Assembly (NCBI RefSeq): GCF_026167665.1
Contig: NZ_CP098740.1
Location: 3,844,001-3,908,000 of the forward strand
DNA length: 64,000 nucleotides
DNA from: Streptomyces drozdowiczii
GTDB lineage: Bacteria > Actinomycetota > Actinomycetes > Streptomycetales > Streptomycetaceae
Reading direction: 5' to 3'
The translations under genes were made by a program, and so were the position numbers. Shown here one piece after another: positions 57,237-64,000 of this stretch (positions are counted from its first letter, which is position 1; every line of letters starts with the position of its first letter). The notes under the pieces were generated by a model. It saw only the letters and a list, made by a program, of their open reading frames with translations. It was not told the origin of the DNA and ran no database searches.

Positions 57237-58648
57237 CTACCGGCGTGCGTCGTCCTCCCGGGGGGCCTGTGCGCGGGTCCGGCGCGGGAGCGCCCTGAGC
57301 GCGTCGCCCATGTCGGCCACTTCCGTCACCTTCATACCGGCCGGGACCTTGCCCGGATCGGTCGGGACCAGGGCGTGCGTGAACCCCAGCCGGTGCGCCT
57401 CGGCCAGCCTGCGCTGCACCCCCGTGACCCGTCTGACCTCGCCCGCGAGCCCCACCTCGCCGATCGCCACCAGGTTCTTCGGCAGCGGTGTGTCGCTCGC
57501 CGCGCTCGCCAGCGCCAGCGCGATCGCCAGGTCGGCGGCCGGCTCGGACAGCTTCACGCCGCCCACCGTCGCGCTGTAGATGTCCCGCTTGCCCAGCGAG
57601 CTGATCCGGCCGCGCTGCTCCAGGACCGCGAGCATCATCGACACCCGCGAGGTCTCCAGGCCCGAGGTGGTCCGCCGGGGGACGGGATCTGCGAGTCCAC
57701 CGTCAGCGCCTGCACCTCCGCGACCAGGGGCCGCTTGCCCTCCAGCGTCACGGTCAGGCAGGTGCCCGGCACCGGCTCGTCGCGCCGCGTGAGGAACAGG
57801 CCGGACGGATCGGCGAGCCCGGTGATCCCCTCGTCGTGCAGCTCGAAGCAGCCGACCTCGTCGGTCGCCCCGTACCGGTTCTTGACGCCGCGCACCAGGC
57901 GCAGCCGGGCATGGCGGTCGCCCTCGAACGACAGCACCACGTCCACCAGGTGCTCCAGGAGCCGGGGCCCGGCGATCGCGCCCTCCTTGGTGACGTGGCC
58001 CACGAGCAGCGTCGACATCCCGCGCTCCTTGGAGGCCCGGATCAGCGCCCCCGCCACCTCGCGGACCTGCGCCATCCCGCCCGGCGCGCCCTCGATCTCC
58101 GGCGAGGCCACGGTCTGCACCGAGTCCAGGATCAGCAGCGAGGGCTTGACCGCGTCGAGGTGGGCGAGGACCGCCGACAGGTCGGTCTCCGCCGCCAGAT
58201 ACAGGTGGTCGCTGATCGCCCGGATCCGGTCGGCCCGCATCCGGACCTGGGAGGCGGACTCCTCACCCGTCACATACAGCGTGCGGTGCTCGTCGGTCGC
58301 CGCCTTGGCCGCGACGTCGAGCAGCAGTGTGGACTTCCCGACGCCCGGCTCGCCCGCGAGCAGCACGACGGCCCCGGGCACCAGACCCCCGCCCAGCACC
58401 CGGTCCAGCTCGCTCACCCCGGTCGGCCGGGCGGTGGCCTGCCGGCTGTCGACCTGGCCGATGGGCAGCGCGGCGGTGGACACCCGCCCCGCCGCCGTGG
58501 TCCGGACGGCGGGCGCACCGCCGAACTCCTCGACCGTCCCCCACGCCTGGCACTCGGGGCAACGGCCGAGCCACTTCGCGGTGGTCCAGCCGCATTCGGT
58601 GCAGCGGTAGGACGGCCGGTCCTTCGCGGATTTCGTACGGGCAGCCAT
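57237..58648 (-). pseudogene. radA: DNA repair protein RadA, interrupted by a frameshift
   Basis: Branch-migrating ATPase of homologous recombination. The first frame (ATG 58648) has a zinc finger CTECGWTTAKWLGRCPEC, Walker A GEPGVGKS, and Walker B LLILDSVQTV. The KNRFG-type motif appears as KNRYG. It loses frame after DSQIPSP. The other frame resumes RRTTSGLETSRVSMMLAVL and includes the Lon-like domain with DLAIALALASA and GEVGLAGEVRRV. One more base in the G run at 57677-57681 (C run on the coding strand) restores about 470 residues. All motifs are otherwise intact, which favours sequence error. Confidence 0.9.
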
Positions 58649-58782
58649 GGCGCCACCGTATCGGTGGGCTCTGACAACGCGGCCGGGAACTCCTGTCCCT
58701 TATCGCGCGATACGTTCACCCGTAAGGGTTAAATCTACTCAAGGAGTGCGAGGGGCGGGGCCGCCGCGCCTACGGTCGCAAG

Positions 58783-60645
58783 GTGACGAGCAGCAGGCTG
58801 GAGACTCCGACGAACACCCCCGGCGCGCACCGGGGACAGCATCGCGCGCCCCACTCCTCGCACGCAGCGCCGAAGAAGCCGCCGGCCCGTTACGAGCCGC
58901 ATCTCGACGGCCTCTTCACCTACTGCCTCTCCGTCCTCTGCGACCACGACGCCGCCACCGAGGCGCTGGGCGGCGTCCTGGCCCTCGCCGAACGCCAGGG
59001 CTCCCGCTGCCCGGCCGACGAGGAGGAACGTAAAACCTGGCTGTACGCCCTCGCCAGGTGGACCTGTCTGCGCCGGCTCACCGAGCAGAAGCAGGGCCGC
59101 CGCGCCCACCGCCGCCCCGACCCCGCCCGCCCCCCGCACCGCAGGCCCGCCGACGAGGACCGCCACGCCCCGGCGGCCGCCCGCCCCGCCCGCCGCGCGG
59201 CGCGCCCCGCGTCACCGGCCGCCCGCCCGGCCGCGCCCACCGCGCCCACCGCGCCCGCCCCGTCGTCGGAGGCCCCCGAAAGCGCCCCCGCCGCCGAGGC
59301 GCACCGCCGGGAGCTGGCCCAGCTGGCCTGGCCCGAGGCCGCGGGCACCACACCGGAGCAGCGCGAGGCCCTGGAGCTGGCCGTCCGGCACGGGCTGACC
59401 CCGCGCGCCGTCGCCGCCGTCCTCGGCCTCGACGCCACGGCCGCCCGGGAGCTCCTGGCGGGCGCCGCCTGCGAGGTCGAGCGGACCAGGGCCGCCCTCG
59501 CCGTGGTCGAGACGGGCAACTGCCCCACGGCCGGCCGCCTCACCGGCGACCACCGCGCCCTCCTCTCGCCCACGCTCCGCCGCGAGCTCGTCCGGCACGT
59601 GGACGACTGCCCGCGCTGCCGCCGCGCCGCCGAGCGCGCCGGGGCCGAAGGGCCGTGGCCCGGCAAGGCGGTGACCCCGGCCGCCGTGCTGCCGGTCGTG
59701 GAGGCCCCGAGGCCGTCCGCGTACGTGGCCATGCTGCACGCGCAGAAACACCAGAAGAATCGGTCCGCCACACCACGCTTCGACCGCACCGGCTTCCCCA
59801 TGGACCCCAAGGACCACGCGGCCCGCCGCGACCGGCTGCGCTCCCGGGTCATGACGACGACGGTCGTCGCCACCGTGGTCGCCGCCCCGGTCATCGCCCT
59901 GTGGTCCGCCTACCGGGGCGCGCCCCTCACCGGCGAGGGCCGCGACGGCCCGGCGGTCAGCGCCGCCGACAACGGGACCGGTGCGGCCCAGGCCCCCTAC
60001 GACGACTACGAGAACGCCGGCAACGCCCGCCCGGACGCCGGTTCCCGCTTCACCGGCAAGGACTCCCTGCCCGAGGTCTCCGCGGAGATCATCAGCAAGG
60101 GCACCGACCCCTCCCGCGGCCCGGCCGGGCACGGCGAGGGCCGGCTCACCGTGCGGACCAGCACCGCCGGCTCCGCGACCCTGATCACCCTCACCGCTTC
60201 GAAGGCCGGACCGGTCTCCTGGTCCGCCGCCACCGACCGGTCCTGGGTGAGCCTGAGCCACACCTCCGGGAGGCTCCCGGCCGGCGGCAGCGTCACGATC
60301 CGCGCCCTCGTGGACCACGCGCGGCAGCCCGCGGGGCCCTGGACCGCGCACCTCACCGTCGCCCCCTCGGGCGCGGTCGTCGCCCTGCACGGCTACGGGG
60401 CCAAGGCGCCCACCCCCGGCGCCACGCCGCGCGGACTGCACCCGCGCCCGGCCCCGCCGAGGCCGACGCCGCCGGACCCGTCCACCCCGACTCCGGATCC
60501 GACCACCCCGACACCGGACCCGACCGACCCGACGCCCACGCCGACGCCCACGGAGCCCGAGACGAGCCCGCCCCCGGACCCGACCGGCTCGTCGGAACCG
60601 CCCGCCCCGCCGAAGGGCCCGAGCACCCCGCCCCCCGCGGACTGA
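58783..60645 (+). CDS. Sigma-like / zinc anti-sigma-like / membrane / BACON-like fusion protein
   Basis: 620 residues from GTG 58783. Residues 40-105 resemble a degenerate sigma region 2 (LDGLFTYCLSVLCDHDAATEALG). Residues 185-240 resemble region 4 (TPEQREALELAVRHGLTPRAV, then LGLDATAARELL). Cys247, His272, Cys276 and Cys279 (HVDDCPRC) match a zinc anti-sigma motif. One membrane helix lies at 357-378. Outside come a domain with WVSLSHTSGRLPAGGS typical of BACON repeats and a long Pro/Thr tail. So a transcription-factor-like half and a wall-facing half are in one chain. A membrane-held sigma factor, or a relic serving as adapter, are both possible. It is divergent from radA. Confidence 0.75.
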   Translation: MTSSRLETPTNTPGAHRGQHRAPHSSHAAPKKPPARYEPHLDGLFTYCLSVLCDHDAATEALGGVLALAERQGSRCPADEEERKTWLYALARWTCLRRLTEQKQGRRAHRRPDPARPPHRRPADEDRHAPAAARPARRAARPASPAARPAAPTAPTAPAPSSEAPESAPAAEAHRRELAQLAWPEAAGTTPEQREALELAVRHGLTPRAVAAVLGLDATAARELLAGAACEVERTRAALAVVETGNCPTAGRLTGDHRALLSPTLRRELVRHVDDCPRCRRAAERAGAEGPWPGKAVTPAAVLPVVEAPRPSAYVAMLHAQKHQKNRSATPRFDRTGFPMDPKDHAARRDRLRSRVMTTTVVATVVAAPVIALWSAYRGAPLTGEGRDGPAVSAADNGTGAAQAPYDDYENAGNARPDAGSRFTGKDSLPEVSAEIISKGTDPSRGPAGHGEGRLTVRTSTAGSATLITLTASKAGPVSWSAATDRSWVSLSHTSGRLPAGGSVTIRALVDHARQPAGPWTAHLTVAPSGAVVALHGYGAKAPTPGATPRGLHPRPAPPRPTPPDPSTPTPDPTTPTPDPTDPTPTPTPTEPETSPPPDPTGSSEPPAPPKGPSTPPPAD

Positions 60646-60658
60646 CGGTGCGACCGGA

Positions 60659-61531
60659 CTACGCCGGGTCCGCCGGGTGCGGGGCCATCGGCAGCAGCGA
60701 GGCGAGCCGCTGCTCGCACAGCTCGGTCAGCGTGTCGTACGCTTCCTTGCCCATCAGCTCGATGAGCTCCGGCCGGTACGACACGTACACCGGCTCGCCG
60801 GCCCCGTGCGCCGAGGTCGCCGACGTGCACCACCAGTGCAGGTCGTGGCCGCCCGGGCCCCAGCCCCGCCGGTCGTACTCACCGATCGACACCTGGAGCA
60901 CCCGCGTGTCGTCGGGCCGGTCGATCCACTCGTACGTACGCCGTACGGGCAGCTGCCAGCACACGTCCGGCTTGGTCTCCAGCGGCTCCCGGCCCTCCCG
61001 CAGCGCCAGGATGTGCAGCGAGCAGCCCGCCCCTGCCGGGAAGCCCGGCCGGTTCTGGAAGATGCACGAGCCCTGCCAGCGCCGCGTCTGGCGCTCCCCG
61101 TCGTCGTCGGTCTGCGTCCAGCCCGTCTCCGTACCCACGTCGTGGAACTGCCACAGCTCGGGAGTGAGGCGCGCGACATGACCGGCCACCCGCTTCTCGT
61201 CGTCCTCGTCCGAGAAATGCGCGCCCAGCGTGCAGCAGCCGTCGTCCGCGCGGCCCGCCTGGATGCCCTGGCAGCCGCTGCCGAAGATGCACGTCCACCG
61301 GGACGTCAGCCAGGTCAGATCGCAGCGGAAGACCTGCTCGTCGTCGGCGGGGTCGGGGAACTCCACCCAGGCGCGCGCGAAGTCCAGCTCCGTCTCGTCG
61401 GAAGGATCCGGCTCCGCCGCCGGCGTGTGCATCTCCACCTTCTCGACATGCTTGATGTCCTGCGGGGTCTCCGCCTCGATGTCCCGCTTCTTCGTGGCTT
61501 TGCCCGGCTTCGCCTTTTTCGTCTTTGGCAC
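60659..61531 (-). CDS. Conserved cysteine-rich hypothetical protein
   Basis: 290 residues from GTG 61531. After a Lys-rich start come clustered cysteines: [20 protein letters not shown], then [37 protein letters not shown], and WWCTSA, with a final helical segment [19 protein letters not shown]. The pattern suggests a metal or iron-sulfur site, as in YkgJ/DUF3109-like proteins, but I cannot name the family with certainty. It converges on the propeller-like fusion gene, 13 bases apart, and is divergent from the Ppx/GppA gene. Confidence 0.75.
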   Translation of the reverse strand: MPKTKKAKPGKATKKRDIEAETPQDIKHVEKVEMHTPAAEPDPSDETELDFARAWVEFPDPADDEQVFRCDLTWLTSRWTCIFGSGCQGIQAGRADDGCCTLGAHFSDEDDEKRVAGHVARLTPELWQFHDVGTETGWTQTDDDGERQTRRWQGSCIFQNRPGFPAGAGCSLHILALREGREPLETKPDVCWQLPVRRTYEWIDRPDDTRVLQVSIGEYDRRGWGPGGHDLHWWCTSATSAHGAGEPVYVSYRPELIELMGKEAYDTLTELCEQRLASLLPMAPHPADPA

Positions 61532-61572
61532 GGGCCCAGAGTAAGTGCCCCGCCCGCAGTAGCGTGCCCTGC

Positions 61573-62523
61573 ATGAGACTCGGAGTCCTCGACGTGGGGT
61601 CGAACACGGTTCATCTGCTGGTGGTGGACGCCCACCCCGGCGCCCGCCCGCTGCCCGCGCACTCGCACAAGGCCGAGCTGCGCCTCGCCGAACTCCTCGA
61701 CGAGGACGGCGCGATCGGCCCGCTCGGCGTGGACCGGCTGGTCGGGACCATCGCGGGCGCGCTCGAAGCCGCCGAGGACAAGGGCTGCGAGGACGTCCTC
61801 GCCTTCGCCACCTCCGCGGTACGCGACGCGAGCAACGCCGACCAGGTGCTGGAGCGGGTACGGGAGGAGACCGGCGTCGACCTCGCGGTCCTCAGCGGTA
61901 CGGAGGAGGCGCGGCTCACCTTCCTCGCCGCCCGCCGCTGGTACGGCTGGTCCGCGGGCAAGCTGCTGGTCCTCGACATCGGCGGCGGCTCGCTGGAGAT
62001 CGCGTACGGCATGGACGAGGAACCGGCCGCCGCCGTCTCGCTGCCCCTGGGCGCCGGGCGTCTCACCGCGGGCTGGCTGCCGGGCGACCCGCCGGACCCG
62101 GCCGCGGTCAAGGCGCTGCGCCGGCACGTACGGGCGCGCATCGCCCGCAGCGTCGGCGACTTCACGCGGATCGGCCGCCCGGACCATGTCGTGGCCACCT
62201 CCAAGACGTTCAAGCAGCTCGCCAGGATCGCGGGCGCGGCGCGCTCCGCCGAGGGCCAGTACGTGCCGCGCACCCTCAGCCGCAAGGCGCTGGAGGAGTG
62301 GGTGCCGAAGCTGGCCGCGATGACCACCGAGGAGCGCGGGACCCTGCCCGGCGTCTCCGAGGGCCGGGCCGCGCAGCTGCTGGCCGGGGCGCTGGTCGCG
62401 GAGGGCGCGATGGACCTGCTCGACGTGGACGAGCTGGAGATCTGCCCGTGGGCGCTGCGCGAGGGCGTGATCCTGCGCCGCCTGGACCACCTGCCGTCGG
62501 ACGGGGAAGCGTCGCTCGACTGA
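61573..62523 (+). CDS. Ppx/GppA-family phosphatase
   Basis: 316 residues, the short actinobacterial form without the C-terminal HD-like domain. The ASKHA fold motifs are [42 protein letters not shown] and [12 protein letters not shown]. Members hydrolyse exopolyphosphate or pppGpp, and some short forms in actinobacteria are exopolyphosphatases. The sequence does not say which. ATG 61573. A sugar isomerase-like gene follows after 72 bases. Confidence 0.92.
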   Translation: MRLGVLDVGSNTVHLLVVDAHPGARPLPAHSHKAELRLAELLDEDGAIGPLGVDRLVGTIAGALEAAEDKGCEDVLAFATSAVRDASNADQVLERVREETGVDLAVLSGTEEARLTFLAARRWYGWSAGKLLVLDIGGGSLEIAYGMDEEPAAAVSLPLGAGRLTAGWLPGDPPDPAAVKALRRHVRARIARSVGDFTRIGRPDHVVATSKTFKQLARIAGAARSAEGQYVPRTLSRKALEEWVPKLAAMTTEERGTLPGVSEGRAAQLLAGALVAEGAMDLLDVDELEICPWALREGVILRRLDHLPSDGEASLD

Positions 62524-62595
62524 GGGCCGTGCGGCTCTTGTCACTTTCCGCCGCTCTCCCTCGGCGGGGCGCGGCACTGCCCGTACGCTGTCTGC

Positions 62596-63423
62596 GTGGC
62601 AGAACCAGTGGTGCGCGTCCCGGATGCGAAGGTCGCCCTGTCGACGGCCTCGGTCTATCCGGAGTCGACGGCGACGGCCTTCGAGATCGCCGCGCGCCTC
62701 GGCTACGACGGCGTCGAGGTCATGGTCTGGACCGACCCGGTCAGCCAGGACATCGAGGCGCTGCGCCGGCTCTCCGACTACCACCAGGTGCCGATACTCG
62801 CCGTCCACGCGCCGTGTCTGCTGATCACCCAGCGGGTCTGGTCGACCGATCCGTGGGTCAAGCTCCAGCGGGCCCGCGCCGCCGCCGAGAAGCTGGGCGC
62901 GTCGACGGTCGTCGTGCACCCCCCGTTCCGGTGGCAGCGCAATTACGCCCGCGACTTCGTGAGCGGAATCTGGCGGATGGCCGACGAGACGGACGTCCGC
63001 TTCGCCGTCGAGAACATGTACCCGTGGCGCTACCGGGACCGCGAGATGCTCGCGTACGCCCCCGACTGGGACGTCACCAACGACGACTACCGGCACTTCA
63101 CGGTGGACCTGTCGCACACCGCCACCGCGCGCACGGACGGCCTGGCGATGGTGGACCGGATGGCCGACCGGCTGGCCCACGTCCACCTGGCCGACGGCAA
63201 GGGCTCGAACAAGGACGAGCACCTGGTGCCCGGCCGGGGCGACCAGCCCTGCGCGCAACTGCTCGAACGGCTGGCCGGTTCCGGCTTCGACGGGCATGTG
63301 GTCATCGAGGTCAACACCCGCCGCGCGATGTCCACCGCCGAACGCGAGGCCGACCTCGCGGAGGCGCTGGCCTTCACCCGGCTCCACCTCGCCGCGTCCG
63401 CCGAGCGCGCGCCGCGCTCATGA
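62596..63423 (+). CDS. Sugar phosphate isomerase/epimerase-like TIM barrel (AP endonuclease 2 fold)
   Basis: 275 residues from GTG 62596. The xylose-isomerase-like barrel shows [65 protein letters not shown] and HVVIEVNTR, supplying the usual His/Glu/Asp metal ligands. The substrate is unknown; the family includes sugar isomerases and endonuclease IV relatives. Its stop overlaps the ATG of the TetR gene by four bases, so the two are co-translated. Confidence 0.88.
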   Translation: MAEPVVRVPDAKVALSTASVYPESTATAFEIAARLGYDGVEVMVWTDPVSQDIEALRRLSDYHQVPILAVHAPCLLITQRVWSTDPWVKLQRARAAAEKLGASTVVVHPPFRWQRNYARDFVSGIWRMADETDVRFAVENMYPWRYRDREMLAYAPDWDVTNDDYRHFTVDLSHTATARTDGLAMVDRMADRLAHVHLADGKGSNKDEHLVPGRGDQPCAQLLERLAGSGFDGHVVIEVNTRRAMSTAEREADLAEALAFTRLHLAASAERAPRS

Positions 63424-64000
63424 CCCCGGACGCACCGGCCCCCAGGCGCCGGGGCCGCCCCGCCCGCGCCGCGTCGGACACCGGCCCGGACGCGCGCACC
63501 CGCATCCTGGAGGCCGCCCGCACGGAGTTCGCCGAGCGCGGGTACGACAAGACCTCGGTCCGGGGCATCGCGCGTGCGGCCGGCGTCGACTCCGCGCTGG
63601 TCCACCACTACTTCGGTACGAAGGACGAGGTCTTCGCCGCCGCGATCGAGCTGTCCTTCGAGCCCGCCCTGCTCGTCCCGGCCGTCCTCGAAGGCGGCAC
63701 CGATGACGTGGGCGAACGCCTGGCCCGCGCCTTCATCGGCATCTGGGAGAACCCGACGACCCGGGCCCCCCTCCTCGCGGTCCTCCGCTCCGCCCTCACC
63801 CACGAGGCCGCCGCGAAGGTCCTCCGAAGCTTCGTCCTGCGCCGCCTGCTGGAGCGGGTGGCGGCGAGCCTGGACATCCCGGACGCGACGTTCCGGGCGG
63901 AGCTGGCGGCTTCGCACATGGTGGGGATCGCGATCGTGCGGTACGTGTTGCGGGCCGAGCCGTTGGCGTCCGCGCCGCCGGAGAAGATCGTGGCGATGGT
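63420..64000 (+). CDS. TetR-family regulator (truncated by window end)
   Basis: ATG 63420 overlaps the preceding stop. At least 193 residues are visible, open to the edge. The helix-turn-helix is [19 protein letters not shown] with [19 protein letters not shown]. The C-terminal domain resembles TetR_C_17-type members. Translational coupling to the isomerase-like gene suggests that it regulates its own operon, though no operator could be identified. Confidence 0.88.
   Translation, partial: MTPDAPAPRRRGRPARAASDTGPDARTRILEAARTEFAERGYDKTSVRGIARAAGVDSALVHHYFGTKDEVFAAAIELSFEPALLVPAVLEGGTDDVGERLARAFIGIWENPTTRAPLLAVLRSALTHEAAAKVLRSFVLRRLLERVAASLDIPDATFRAELAASHMVGIAIVRYVLRAEPLASAPPEKIVAM

Overview
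The window is a piece of a high-GC actinomycete chromosome, almost certainly Streptomyces. GC is about 70% or more, GTG starts are common, and genes often overlap as GTGA or ATGA. The gene order is a Streptomyces core segment: gad-tipA-dedA-ppa-dac-tilS-hpt-ftsH-fol genes, nuoD2, panC-nadB-nadC-coaX, lsr2-clpC, sigE-cseABC, mutY-disA-radA. From memory it follows S. coelicolor from about SCO3416 down to the SCO334x genes. I see no rRNA, tRNA, CRISPR array, insertion sequence or biosynthetic cluster.

Layout. 1-9.8 kb: tail of an unknown gene; a ClC-channel/glutamate-decarboxylase pair (both frameshifted); a TipA-type MerR regulator behind a palindromic promoter; DedA, ThrE-type exporter, pyrophosphatase, a PBP4-type carboxypeptidase and a zincin-like protein. 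10-19 kb: tilS, hpt, ftsH and folE, converging on folP-NTF2-like-folB-folK-DUF3180. Between the two blocks lies a free-standing intein-like Hint/LAGLIDADG gene with a TTA codon, a hairpin over its ribosome binding site and a 10-bp flanking direct repeat. 19-26 kb: an MprF-like lipid aminoacyltransferase divergent from an esterase, and a four-gene quaternary-amine ABC transporter. 26-33 kb: a coiled-coil membrane protein, nuoD2 behind a MidA/NDUFAF7-type methyltransferase, a NarL-type two-component pair, an ArsR-like regulator and a threonine-aldolase-like enzyme.

33-46 kb: a tightly coupled cofactor operon (DUF2520 protein, panC, nadB, nadC, coaX), small conserved genes, a BlaI regulator, a short N-acetylglutamate synthase, lsr2, and clpC behind a ClgR-type operator. 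46-54 kb: a PQQ-repeat lipoprotein, an M23 peptidase, a TetR/MFS divergon with two inverted operators, then the sigE-cseA-cseB-cseC envelope-stress operon. 54-64 kb: mutY, a secreted Ser/Gly-rich protein, disA-radA, a protein joining sigma-like regions, a zinc anti-sigma-like motif, a membrane helix and a BACON-like domain, a Cys-rich protein, Ppx/GppA, a sugar-phosphate isomerase-like protein and a truncated TetR.

Five genes (gad, the ClC gene, nuoD2, radA, nadB) are each interrupted by what looks like one missing G/C base. The shared pattern points to sequence error rather than independent pseudogenes, but reads are needed to decide. The least ordinary items are the Hint/LAGLIDADG element, the sigma/anti-sigma/BACON fusion and the methyltransferase-nuoD2 pairing.
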